64,000 bases of DNA, from assembly GCA_002110485.1 (NCBI GenBank), contig MOWL01000028.1, positions 124,001-188,000 on the forward strand, given 5' to 3'. Source of the DNA: Emergomyces orientalis (taxonomy: Eukaryota > Ascomycota > Eurotiomycetes > Onygenales > Ajellomycetaceae). The notes beneath the pieces were generated by a model. It was given only the letters and a program-made list of their open reading frames with translations, was not told where the DNA came from and ran no database searches. The first letter of the stretch is position 1; each line of letters opens with the position of its first letter. Below, piece after piece: positions 11,623-23,584 of the stretch. The position numbers and the translations under genes are program-made.

Positions 11623-14600
11623 TCATTCCGCCCTTCTCTCACTTAACACCTTGGCTAGGGAGAACTGTCTGAGGATGTCCTGCTTGAGCCACCACTTGGT
11701 GAGCCTGTGCAGTCCTTCCTTGGTGTCCAGCAACCACTTCTTATCCACTCTGCCCTCCTGCTCCAGCTCCGCGCGTTCCCCACTGAATCGTGTACAGTGT
11801 ATCATCACATGCAGCACCGTTTCATGCTCATATCCACATGGACATTTCGGTGTGGGGAAGTCAGGAACTCTTCTTCTGTGGAGGAACGCTGCAAGGCCTG
11901 TCTTGCCGGTACACAGCTGGACTATCAATGAGCTTCGGGCCTTGCTCAGGCCCTCATGCCATCTTAGTAGCTCTACATCCGGGGGCCTGCCAAACAGTTC
12001 TCCCCATGGTGTTGTGCGCGCTCTCCATCTGTTCTGCCATCTTATCATTGCCTCCTCCCTCACCCATCTCTTGAAGGCCCAGTTACGCACACTGTTTTCT
12101 TGTCTTTCCTGCTTTTTCAGTTGCTTTGCCTGTCTCACCCAATTTACACTCCACCCCTGCTGCATGCTCACTGGGTGCAGTACTGCCTCCACTGACTGCA
12201 TTCCTCTGTTATTCCTTCTGCGAAGTCTGGCTCTGACCTGCACACATGCCTGTTTTATCTGCTCCATGATTCCTGACTCCTTAAGCCGCTCAGTTGCTCT
12301 GGCCACCACACTGTCTAGATGTATCTCCAGAGGCAGTGTGGCTGTCTCCGCCTCCAGTGAGGTGATTGGAGTAGCTCTGTAGGCCCCTGCAATGACCTGT
12401 AGGCATTTATTTTGAATCTTCTCCAGGCTGGCTAGCAGCTGGCGTTGATGTCGCGGTTCATGTTGTGTCGCCTGTGGTTGATGCCATGCCAGCGCTCCGT
12501 ATCCTATTGCGGGCCTTATCACTGCATTGTAGACCCTCCGGGCATGCTGCAGTGGCAGGCCCCAGGTTGACTGTGTTGTCCGAGTTAGGGCACCTATCTG
12601 CGATTTCGCTCTGCCTACCATCTTACTGACATGGCTACGCCACCTCAGCTTAGGGTCAAGCCAGATGCCTAGCACCCGCATCTCCCTCTGTGGCTTGATC
12701 ACTTGCTGTGGCAATTGCAGTGAGTGTTCTAGATTGAATCTAGTTCTTGTTCTGGTAAAGTGCATGAGCTCATACTTCTGTGGTGCAAAGATTGCCCCAT
12801 GTCTGCTCGCCCAACGCTCACAGCTGGCATGGATCCGCGCCAGATGCGCACAATTCGCTTCGGTTGAGTCGCCATATGCTAGAATGTTCACATCGTCTAC
12901 AAATCCTATGCAGCTGACAGGCTCACTTCGCGGTGCACATATTCTGAGCAACTCCTCATTGTAGAATAAGAACAGAATGGGTGACAAGGGTGATCCCTGT
13001 GGGATGCCTGCATTCACCTCAAAGACTTCAGTTTCCTGCTCATCAAATACTAGTGTCGCCTTGCGCCCCTGCATGAATGAGTTGACCCATCCAGTCAGCT
13101 GTCTGGGCAGTCCTCTTTTTCTTAGAATGTGCACTAGGCGATTTCTGAGCACTCTGTCATAGGCCCCTGAGATGTCCAGTGACAGCACTGAGACCACTGC
13201 TCCCTGCTCCTCCCACACTGTGCGAATCTGCGCCAGTAACAGGGCAATTGCTGTTTCTGTGGAGCGGCCTCCTCGCGCCCCCATTTGCTGAGCTGGTAGC
13301 ATCCCATGTTTCTCTGCCAGAGACCTTATTTCCTTGGCTGTTGCAGCCTCTACAATTTTACCTAGGGTGTCAAGTAGTGCAATCGGCCTCCAGGCTCCCA
13401 CTTCACTGTAGTCCTTCTTTCCTGGCTTCTTGAGCACCACCGTGCGCGCTGTTTTGAATATCTGTGGGTAGTACTCCCAATGCCAGCAGGCCTGTGTAAG
13501 CTCAGTTATTGCTGTGATGAACCTTGGGCCTAGCATTTTGAGGAAGCAGTTGGGGATGCTGTTGGCACCCGGGGCTTTGTTGTTCGGAAGCCTAGCAATC
13601 AGCGCTGCCATGGCCTCCTCTGTGAGCACTACCATGTCAGTCACACTCCGCGGCTGTGTTCCCACGTTCATGTCATCTTCCCTTGCCGCCAAAGGCTCCA
13701 GGAAGAACCGCGCCCGTAGTAGTTCAGCCTTGTCCTGGAATGCAGTGGCTCGCGCCTCGGTTTCACCCAAGGCCTCTGGCATTCCCCTAAGCGGTGGCAG
13801 TCTTGCCGGTTGCTTGGTCTCGTTGGTGTGTGTGCGACCCCACTTTGCCAGCTTCCAGAGCAGTTTAGGATCCGTGCCAGCACTGTTCATTAGATCGCGG
13901 AAGCTGGCAGTCTTGGCCAGCTTTATTTCCTTGTTTCACCTGTTGTGGGCATGTCTTCTTTCCTTCTCAGTGCTGTCTGCATCCCTCATGGTTCTCTTGT
14001 ACTCACTCACTGCTTGCGCCACTCTGTTGGACCACCACGAGCGACTCTGCTTGCAGATGCGCGCGCGTTTAGCATGTTTCTCTGCTAGCTCATTGATGAA
14101 TTCACTTAGATAGTTTGCATAGCAATCAATCTCTGCTGTTGAGCCAAAGCTGTTGCAACATTGTAGCTCTTGGCAGTTCTTTTGCAGCTGCTGTATATTC
14201 ACTTGCCGCCAGTTGCGTTTTTCCCTTAGTACCACAGGTATGTCGATGGCCAACTTAGTGACCACTGGTAGATGATCTGATGCCATATCCGCCTCGTGTG
14301 CGACCCGGCATTCCAGTACCCCTGCACTCAGGTTCTCTGAGAGAAAGATTAGGTCCAAGGTGGTGCCAGTGCTTCTGCGGTCCTGCCATGTAATCTCTCC
14401 CCGTGGTGTTGCCAGCTGCAGTCCGAGAGCATCCACCTGTGCTATGAGCTCCCATGCCAGGTCAAAGTCCTGTCTCACTCGCTCACCTCCCCACTTTGAG
14501 TGATGCACATTGAAGTCTCCCAGCACCACTACCTCCGCCTGCCGCGCTTCCGCACCCTGACTTTGCGCTTGTTGCGCGTCTGCACCCTGATCTCGCGCTC

Positions 14601-15081
14601 GTAGCGCACTTGTGTCTGGGTCTTGCGCCTGTTGCGCACATCGCCCCTGAGTTCGCGCTGGTAGCGAGGCCTCGGCCTCCTCCACCACCGCTTGTAGCTC
14701 AAGGATGGGGGAACTCTCTGGCACAGTTGTGTAGCTGCCTGGTGGAGCAGCGTAGACATTGAGCATTAGTAGTGGTCCTCTTACCGTGTTCACAGTGAGC
14801 AATGCCATGGATTCTGTAATGACCCTGACATCCCATGCTGTTGCCTTCAGTCTTTTGTTGATGAGGAAGCCCACCCTGGCCTCCTTGACCTGCATGCCTG
14901 CCTGCCAGAATCCACAGTTGGCCGGGCATGTTGTACCCCTTCCAGATTCCCTCTGCATCCATGGTTCCTGCAGTGCGATGATGTCGTAGTTTAATACCGT
15001 TTCGGGCTTGGCCAGTAATGCGTTCATCACCTTGTCTGAGTTATGCACATTGTATTGTAGTATATGGACTTGCTCACTCAT
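11623..15081 (-). pseudogene. LINE A1 ORF2: endonuclease-reverse transcriptase, one in-frame TGA
   Basis: The frame is 1153 codons, broken only by a TGA at 13936-13938 where LINE B has Arg. The N-terminal AP-endonuclease-like domain (residues about 1-260) shows QYNVHNS, VVVLGDFNVHH and ASDHLPVV. A Gln/Ala-rich variable insert interrupts this domain. The RT domain (about 480-800) shows NKAPGANSIPN, LSLDISGAYDRV, GIPQGSPLSPILF and the catalytic FVDD (D729/D730). The C-terminus carries CPCGYEHETVLHVMIHC, a Cys/His motif. There is no RNase H domain. The protein would nick target DNA and copy the element RNA. It is called broken because of the TGA; if that codon is read through, it would be functional. 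Confidence 0.85.
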
Positions 15082-16430
15082 GGTTCACCCATGTCTTGGT
15101 CCTGCGTGGAGTCTGGTCGCGCTGGGCGTGCATAGCCACTGAGCGAGCCCTGTTGCTGCGCGCCAGCTCTTGCCACATTCATGGGTCTGCCGACCTTGTG
15201 CTGAACAATCAGAGGGTCCTCTTCTGTGATTCTGCTATGCTTTCTGAGGGTGATCCAACCCTCCTCATCTGGTGTTTGCACCACAAAGCGCCTTGGCCGG
15301 TTCTTGAGAGCCTCCTTGGCCAGTGAAACCGCAGTCTGTTGTTCAGAGCATCTTGCAGACCATGCTGGGTGATCTCCTTCACAGTTACAGCAGACTGCCT
15401 TCTTTCCTTCCAGTGCTGTGGGGCAGGTCTTGTTCATGTGTCCCTCTGCTGCACAGTGCCCACAGATATCACCCTTGCGGCAGAATCTGGCTATGTGTCC
15501 ATATTGCTGGCAGCTGTAGCATCGGGTGACCTGAGCCTCCCTGTGGAAGATTTCAACCATGCAGAATTCATTCCCCAGAATGATGCCATTCTCCACAAGC
15601 GTGTTTGCCTGCTGCGGTGTGGCTACATGTAGGATAATGCTTCCATGAGGCCGCTGCTGTTTAGCTAGCCGCTTTGTGACCCTGTGGATGAGTACTCTGC
15701 ATCTGAGAGATGAGTTCTGCTTGTAGACATTCTTCACTGCTTTATCTGGGCTAACTCAGCTAATGACACTGATAGATGCACTCTTGATCAATACTGCATA
15801 CATCTCCTTTCTCATGTGTGCCTTGTCACCCCATTTCTCCACCCATTCATTACTTTTTGTCAGCTCGGCCTTCGTGCTGGGGTTGTCTGCAACCAGGATC
15901 AGATCACCACTAGGCATGTATCTTGCTGCAACTATGGTGCCAGTGGTCACATCTTTGATGGTCTTATTTACCTTTCTCACAATGGCCTCTGGGGTGCGTT
16001 CCTCCACTGGCAGTGCATCACAGTTGCGGCGAGATACTACAATCTCTCTAAGCACACACCCTGTCACAATCTTGTCTGGAGACCCTCCACTGGCCACCAC
16101 ATGCGCCCATGAGGGCCTACTGTTCAGCATGTTGCATCTTTTATTCTGTTGGAATGTGCTAGTAGTGCTCTCCAGCCTCTCTAGCATTCTATTCAGCAAA
16201 TTGTTCTTGAACTCTTCCATGGCTCTCAGAGCCTGCTGAATATGCTGCAATCTCTTCTTGTTTATCTTCTTGTCTCTCTCTCCCTCTCTAAGAGCTTCAG
16301 TGATTTTGCTAAGTGTTGCAGCTATTCCTCCTGCAGCTTCTTTATTTCCCTGTTCCGCTCCCGGCGCGTGTCGCGCCGCGCGCGCGCCCACCCCCCTCTC
16401 AACCACACCCACGCCAGCTGCCTCAACCAT
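15078..16430 (-). pseudogene. LINE A1 ORF1: Gag-like zinc-knuckle protein, one in-frame TGA
   Basis: The frame is 450 codons, interrupted only by TGA at 15756-15758. The N-terminal third is charged and helical (likely coiled coil), followed by PSWAHVVASGG. After a Lys/Arg-rich middle come three consecutive Cys/His knuckles: CYSCQQYGHIARFC, CGHCAAEGHMNKTC and CCNCEGDHPAWSARC. This layout is typical of ORF1 in Tad1/I-clade LINEs, which coats the element RNA. Its stop overlaps the ORF2 start as ATGA, suggesting termination-reinitiation. The in-frame TGA lies at the same codon as one in LINE B ORF1. Confidence 0.82.
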
Positions 16431-16595
16431 GGTGATTGAGGGTGTACGAGCGTGTAGGTGTAATTGGCGGCCCTTTATGGCCTGGTTAGGATCGCGATAT
16501 AGCTTTAAAAAGAATAAAAAGTTTTTGTTGAGGTCTGAAATTTTTTTTTTTTTTGCAGAGAAATTGATAAAAACTATTCAGAAATATTCAATATT

Positions 16596-19524
16596 CTAAA
16601 GTTCTCCCCACATATCAAGTATGCAGCTTGAAGTTGAGATTATTTTCAAAAACTGAATCCTGCTGTCTGGTGTAGAAAGTAGGTGATTATTGAAGTCTGC
16701 GAGAATCTGAGAGTTCAATTGTTCATTAAGGTCCTTCTCCCCCTTTTTTGCAGACCGTTGAGTGATCTCATCAGGTCGGAAAACATCTATATCTGCTGTG
16801 TTTATCTGCTCGTCAAGTTGATTAAGGATCTCAGTGGTTGAGATTTCTGGTTCCGAGATGGATGGTATATCCATGAATTCAACCTCCTGGGTTACCCAGT
16901 CTCGTAGCTGCTTTTCCATATATGGCTCATCCGGGTTGAACTTCCTTTTTTCATCAAAAATAACATCTCTTGTTCTTATCACGCGTTCTAGGTGGGGAAT
17001 CCAGATTCTGTATATGTTTGTGGAATCATATCCAACAAGATAGCCAATGTGTGCTCGAGGGTCTAGCTTCCGCGACCTGTTCCGATTAAGTATTTCATCA
17101 GGGATTTTAGCGTAGGCGCGGCATCCGTAGATTCGTAAATGCGCACACGAGTGAGGTTGGACTTCCAAATATTCCTCCAATGCGCGTAGTGGTGATTTCC
17201 AATCAAGGATTCTTGTAGGGGTCCGATTTGCTAAGTAAACAGCAGCAATTGCTATCTCTGAGAAAATTGATTGAGGGAGTAGAGATTCAATTCGTAGAAC
17301 TCTAGCTTTGGTCATCAATATGGCACCTGCGCGTTCCGCGGCACCATTTTGCTCATGAACATATTCTGAAGAATACTCAACCTCTAACCCTTCTTCATCT
17401 ACCCAATCTTTGAACTCTTTGGCTTCCCTAACTGCCGTATCATTGTCTATTCGAATAATCTTTGTATGGCAGTTAAATTGACGTTGGATCCACCTAAGAG
17501 TTTTGACAAAGGCCTTTCGAATCTCCGATTTGCGAACAGCTGTAATTGCGATGTGAAAACGAAGGAAATCACATACAAAATGTATGAGCCAGCGTTCTCC
17601 ATTATAGCACTGGGATGGCCCCTGTATAATATCTGCATGCAGACGTTCGAATGGGATCTTTGATCTGACATGGGGTCTTCGTGAGATTTGGTTTTTAGCA
17701 GTTCCTATATGGCAGGGTTCACAGAGTTCTGATTCCTTTGGAATCTCCATGTCATTCAGATCAGAGATTTTAACGCCTGTAGCATCAATCACGAGCTTTT
17801 GACTGCGAGCTTTGAAGGATGTCCAAGACGTCCATGCCATATATCATGATCTGCGGTAGATATCTTAGGCGTATAGGATGGGTGTGATTTTGAGGATTTG
17901 AGGGATTCGGGTGACGTAATCATGGCAGCGGCAGTGCTTGGACTATCCATTGTGGCCGCCACAACGCTCTTTTTACCACTCCTATATTCTGTCATCAAAA
18001 GATCCCCAAACACCTCTACACGCGCGAACACACTGTCATCCTTGATTTTTCTAAGTCAAAAAGTCTTTCCATCATAGTATATGCCTCCAATATGAAAACA
18101 GGGCTTCCACGCAATAAGATTGGTGTGGAAATTGGGTATATATGCCGCGTTAGTGAGAGTAACGCTGAATTCCTTGCCAACTTCATTAATCATATACGTT
18201 CTAACTGATCCATATCCTTCTACTTTAGTATATGAATCTCCAGTATATACTTCCGCGGATGCAGGTTCAAAAGTCAGAAAACGTGCTCGGTTATTGCATA
18301 TGTGTTGCTCAGCGCCGGTATCATATATCCAGGAATCTCGAAGGTATGCACGGGATTTGAGATGTTCATTATCAATCTCTTAATCTTTTGATTGACAGAT
18401 TGAAGATTGAAGTTTGATTTGAGATCAGGATCTTCCTCCGCGAGATTGTTGAATGTAGTGTTTTTCGGTTTCACAGCTGAAGCTCTCGGGATCGCGTTAT
18501 CAACCTTCCGTTTGAGATCTTCATCTTTTAGGGTGTCATCAACCTTCTGTCTTCGATCTCTATTCTTGTTCCATCCTTCGGGTCTTTTGGAAGGATTAAG
18601 ATGGAAGCATTTGCTCCAACTGTGACGGCTTCCACAAATGCAATTTCCACCTGCATATCTACCTGGTGAGCAGCTTGATTGTCTTCCATTGATAGTAGCA
18701 AAGTTGGTAGTGAGATAGTTGTTTTTGAGTATCCCCATCTCCTCATACTGTAGTTTGAACAGGTTCACCATCTTTATGAATTCAATGGAATTTTCACCCA
18801 GTTGTATATCTCTAACCCAAGCCTACGCGTATCCGGAATCAATTGATAAGTTCACATTTATAAAATCAATTTTGATGGTGAACTGTCCTGCGATATTCGC
18901 ATCCTTGGTGTCTTTCTCTATAACAGACCACCGGTCCAACCACCTCTCAATTCCTCGATTTTTCAGAGCCTTGCAGAGGTTCATATACCTCATATATACG
19001 TCCTGCTGGCGAGTCGAGATCGTAGGAGAATGGCGAGCTTCAAGGACCTTGATTATATGTTTTATGTCCACGTCAGGGCCAGTTGGGCAGTGCTGCATCT
19101 CGTACGATGACACTGTCTTCCATACCAAGCTGCCTATCTTCTGTACCCCTTTTACCGTCTTCTCATATTTCGCTAACTTAACCTTCCATATAGTCATCTT
19201 TATCTCCCATTCAATCTCAGCTTCCCGGGTAAACTCCGTGAGTTCGGGTATCTGCGGCTCTTCGACATCGCTAATTCCATCTGGCTTTGCGACATCCACA
19301 AAGTCAACTACTTTGGAATAAACTGCTTCATGCAGTATAAATGCGTACCAGAGCTTCCAATCTTCGGAGAAGATAGCTGTACTGTTTTTATGTTCGTATC
19401 GTTCGAATCCGCCATGTCTGCGCTTGTACCTGAACGCGAAAGTAGGGTATAAGGTTATACGTATTAGAGACGTAGGATTCAGGGTAAAACTGCGCGTTTT
19501 TCGAAACGGCTCCGGGCTAGCCAA
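16596..19524 (-). pseudogene. truncated Ty1/copia element D: gag, protease and integrase, no RT
   Basis: On the minus strand a Gag-like region (19524-18830) is followed by a zinc-knuckle-like CICGSRHSWSKC and a protease site that reads YDTGAEQHICNN only after a frameshift near 18290. Next come the pre-integrase H-x3-H/C motif (WHGRLGHPS) and an integrase core (17840-16596) with LHADIIQG, IRIDND and EQNGAAERAG. The integrase frame continues to DVIFDE, typical of copia, then ends at 16596 without RT or RNase H. Frameshifts occur near 17810, 18290 and 18800. No LTR was found at either end. It is a dead remnant, distinct from families B and C. Confidence 0.8.
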
Positions 19525-22500
19525 GAATACTATACGTAATCAATAATAAGCAATTATAGGGGTGCGTAGAACGGATTCTGCCACTTATATCTAACGTACG
19601 ATATACGCTTGATATACGGCCGATAGGCCGTTATTCCGACTGAAGGGGTGAATTTCACTGCTAATTTCACGTCTCGGCACATCTCTAATGGTGAGATATC
19701 TCAGGGATCTATCAAGAGAGTGGAATAGTTGGCTAGGCGGGTTATCGATGGCCGGGATTCAACCAGTTGGGGGGATAACACTTCCCGACGAAAAATCCGG
19801 TGCGGGAAAGCTTCCAGGTGTTGACGTTGTGGGTGTGTCAGTTTCCGTAGAGACAGGCGTATTATTATCAGAATTCGGGCCGATGATTGGCTTATTTGAC
19901 GGCTGAGGTGTTGGCTCCGGCGTAGGTGGAAGCTCTATAGATGATGGATCTTCCACGGGCGGAGTGGCAGATTTTGCCACGGGGGTCCGTGCTCCAAGGA
20001 TTCCGCGGGTAGTCGATTCGGCGGCAGGATAATTAGTGGTGGGTTCTCAACCTCCTCATCCTTTCTTAATCCGTTCTACCAGTTATCCCCAATGGCACCC
20101 TATTGATTATGGATATAGAGGACTCTCATACATCCTCATCAGGCGGATTTTTAGGGTCGTAGAAGGTATTTTCGTCGAATAGAACATCGTGAGATTCCAT
20201 AATATCATCTGAATGTGGGAGCCAGGCTAGGAAAATATTGGAGGTCGTGTATCCAATTAAAAACCCGATTTTGGCACTGGCGGCTAGCTCCATTGTTTTT
20301 TGAACCTTTTATCGAGAACGTAGGCCTTGCAGGCGTACGCTCGTAGGTGAGAGAGCTCCGTGCTTTTGAAGATATCGGCATCCTGTGGGTGAGAATATTC
20401 GTATAGAACCTGGTTCGGAGACTTCTACTGCAATGCCCGTGTGGGCGTTCTATTGATAAGATAGGCTGCTGCTAGTGCGATCTCGGGCTAGAGATTATGG
20501 GGGAATCCAGCCGCTATACGCAATGTTCGCGCGGCTCTAGTAATCATACCCCCTGAGCGTTCTGCGGCCTCATTATGCTCAGGTGTGTAGGATGCAGAAC
20601 GTTCAAGAAGAATTCCTTCATCACGGATTCATTTTTCGAAAATTGATGCCAGAGTTTTCTCCCAATCAGTATGGATCTTGAGAACATCAGCTCCCATCTG
20701 CCTCTTGATTATTTGCGTAGTTTCCCTTATAAAATCAAAAGATTCAGACTTCTTTCTCATGCAGCCAATTTTATGGAGGTGGGTATAAGGGTTGTAGAGA
20801 TGTCCGATATATTTGAGACCGTTATGTGATTCGTCAACGTGGATGAGGTCATAGTGCAGAATCTCGAATGGACGGCTTCCGCGGCTCATCGGTCTTCGGG
20901 ACACGATATTGTGCATCTTAGCAAGCCCGCAGGCCTCACAATCTGCTGTTTTGGGGCCGTTCGAGAACTCCGGGCTGGCGTGTGCTAGGCGCATATGCCA
21001 TAGAGCCGTAGTTGCCGGAATGGGTGGTCGGGTTAATGTCGAACGTATTGCGAATGCGGAATTTTTTGCATCTTGAGATTCCTCAGAAAGTGGATTGTAT
21101 TCAAGAACATATTTTTGATGAATGTAAGTATTGAATTGGACAATTCGTTCACTGTTGATTATAGTGTGATTTAGTTCATCAATCCCTAGACCCTTCTTTT
21201 TGAAGAAAGGTGAGGCTGGGATATTAGTATGGAAGTTGGGAATGTATGCCACGTCGAGTAGGAGTATACGTTTTACCCCCTTAGGTGATTTGACGTTGAT
21301 CCATACATTCCCTGTCCCCAGTATAGCCACCTTCGCGTCCCCTGCATATAGGAATGAGTCCTTGAATCTTTTTGAAGTTCTCAGAACGGCTCAAATCATT
21401 GCACACATGTTTATTAGCTCCGTTATCATATGAAGCTATTTTGTAAGGGGTATCGATAGGTTCCACCGTTTTCAGTGGTAAAAACAGTTGTGGCAAAGGT
21501 GACAGAGTCATCCAATTCCTGCGGGGTTTCCATAGATGCCACAGCTGCCACAGGTCGTCCATGCACTTTCTCCCCTTTTTATCTAATCTTAGGGTGTTTG
21601 AGCGCTTCTTTCACCTTATCCATGATCTTAGCGGTTGGAGTCCACCCAGGCGGGAGTCTATCGGGGTTCATGATGAAGCAATCAGCATAGCGATGGGATA
21701 AACCGCAGATGCAGCGTGGAATGTGGGTTTATTTGATGGGTCTGGTGGTTGGATTCTCGGAAGGTTTGGCATGTTCAGAAGGTTTAGAGATGTTCCCAGA
21801 CGCATTCTTGGGGGCATCCTCGGAGATGTCCATTCTCGTAGTACGATCTTGATATGTTGCGAATATGGCATTCCGCTGCTTTGGATGCTTCCGTTCATCT
21901 TCTACTGCACGGGTCCGGCAATGAGATTTGAAGAGATTTATTCTTTCGCGTACGGTGAGTGGGTCTTTGCCTGCTATCAGGGCATTCTCCAACTCCTGAC
22001 GGCGGAAATCCGTAAATTCTGGATGAATGGCTTGAACTGCTTCTAGGAATCTATATAAATTGCCACGTTCACTTGTAAAGCCATCAACTTTATATTGAAG
22101 GATCATATGGTGGCAGTTTTCCCATTCTCGTAACCAATAAGAGGTCTTCCTTTTCTTAACCTCAGATGGCTTTGAAAGTTCCAAGAATTGATTCATAAAC
22201 CAATATCTCTCTGCTGTGTAGTTGGGGCGATAGAGTCTTTCACTTCCGTTAAGCTCTTGCGCGGATCGAGCCCATCGGATGGAAAGATTTGAAAGTTTGA
22301 ATCTATACTTTCCATGATGTAGGTGTACAATTCCTTCGCGTTCTTTTAGTAGGTCTTATATTCATCAAGGCGTTCCTTGTATATAAAATAGTTGGTATGA
22401 TCCGCCGTAGCCATCTCAGGAACATTATATTCTTCTGGCACTACAAAGGGTGCAGGTTTTGATGGCGGCGCGATCGGTTCGCCGTCCAGATTGAAATATT

Positions 22501-22810
22501 CATAAAAATCAAGAGCGAAAGCTTTTATTTTGACTCCTCTATACCATATGTCCCAGTCCTTCTCCGATGTGAGAACGATCTCCTTTCTAGCCGTAGTTGC
22601 CATCATGTGGGCGTATTGGCGGGGAGGAGCGTATGAGGATGGTGCGTAGAGTAGTAGTAGTAGGTCGTGAGACGATAATCGCAGATTGTTCTTCGGTCAA
22701 TTCGATTCGAACATAAGCAGGAATTCTCATATAAAATATGAGTGTATTCCTAATTGTATTTGAATTTTTTTTGAAGGTGTTGGCACAGTAGTTGCGCCCG
22801 GGCTCATAAC
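19525..22810 (-). pseudogene. truncated copia element B2 (relative of copia B): gag to integrase
   Basis: The translation follows the copia B element at 41742 onwards. Gag starts near 22606 (KDWDIWYRGVK), followed by the knuckle CICGLSHRYADC, a protease with YDNGANKHVCND (catalytic DTG changed to DNG), integrase (HYDLIHVDES, KIHTDWEK), and the linker up to the region matching PPTSGIPAIDG. RT and RNase H are missing. There are many frameshifts and stops, including TAA and TAG (for example TAG for Trp in HNL*PEI). It ends where copia D begins at about 19525. Clearly old compared with copia B. Confidence 0.82.
22791..22810 (-). promoter_or_regulatory. primer-binding site of copia B2 (initiator tRNA-Met half)
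   Basis: The reverse complement reads GTTATGAGCCCGGGCGCAAC, matching the primer site of copia B (GTTATGAGCCCGGGTGCAAC) at 19 of 20 positions. GGGCTCATAAC is the anticodon-loop sequence of eukaryotic initiator tRNA-Met, so priming from a cleaved half-tRNA is inferred. It marks the internal edge of the 5' LTR, which should start at 22811. Confidence 0.7.
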
Positions 22811-22815
22811 TTTTT

Positions 22816-22907
22816 GACGGATTAGTGGTTCGAACGAAAGATTCCGAAAAAAAGGATGAATTAGATCGAAGAGCAGCAGAATCTTTCGTTCGAACCACTA
22901 ATTCGTC
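22816..22907. repeat. near-perfect inverted repeat, 29-bp arms
   Basis: Arms 22816-22844 and 22879-22907 are reverse complements with one mismatch in 29, separated by 34 bases. The arms contain TTAGTGGTTCGAACGAAAG. The hairpin lies 5 bases from the copia B2 primer site, so it belongs to the end of its LTR or to an element inserted there. Confidence 0.8.
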
Positions 22908-22912
22908 CAATA

Positions 22913-23584
22913 TTTAGTAATGAGACGTAGTGCTAAGAAGAAAAGTTAACTGTCTCGAAGGGAATCCCCTTGGGTAGATAGGGAGATTTCATTGTGATTC
23001 AACATGCCCTAAGATTAGGGCGGTGGTTCTGAAATGCCAAGGAATGGTTTATGTAAAGCTCCATCCTTCTCACTTGGTATTTACGGAGTAGTTAACTAAT
23101 AATAGTTAGCCGACGTATTTCACCACTAACCGGCCGGGTCAGCATTGTTTCAGCAGGAATAAGTTGGTTGGCCACCCCTTGCACCTGATATAAGGACTAG
23201 CTATGTCGGACTTCATGATCTCTCGAACGCATGAATATGGACGAGATTGCGTGATTTCTATTCCACTGAACAAATAGACGCGTCTAGAAAATGTCATGTC
23301 CCCTCCTAAACCTCCAAGCGGAGCTACAATTCCTAATATTCCAGCACCTCCAATCACACGGGGATCTTGGGGGGCGGGGTGTTCGGGGTGTCGGGCCGCT
23401 GCATTGAGATCGATTGCTCGAGGAACAACTTCCGAACAAGACATATTCGAGCGAGATCTCTGCAACCTTAGCTTGACATGCAGCTTCTACTCGCTCTTCA
23501 AAATAATGAGACATCAGCATATCAATCCTGCACTGCATGATCAACACCATGAGGAATTACATCTAGTTTACCAAAGAGCTCTGT
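22913..23584. other. no recognisable gene
   Basis: It contains overlapping ORFs of about 90-108 codons on both strands without recognisable domains. It may include the rest of the copia B2 5' LTR and decayed host DNA. I see no further structure. Confidence 0.5.

Larger units (their letters stand above)
11105..16500 (-). mobile_element. LINE family A, copy A1 (Tad1-like), nearly intact
   Basis: A minus-strand non-LTR retrotransposon. Its 5' UTR lies to about 16500, then ORF1 (16430-15078), ORF2 (15081-11623, overlapping by ATGA), a 3' UTR with 30-31-bp tandem units, and a (TAA)n tail (ATT run at 11105-11122). Each ORF has one in-frame TGA and no frameshift. The 3' part is almost identical to LINE A2 (61463-64000), differing mainly by one 31-bp unit, so the family has moved recently. 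The exact 5' boundary and TSD were not found. Confidence 0.88.

Noticed and set aside
11609..12382. 257-codon plus-strand ORF, repeated at 61939-62712
   Set aside because: Antisense shadow of the LINE A ORF2; its Ser/Cys/Leu-rich composition follows from the coding strand.
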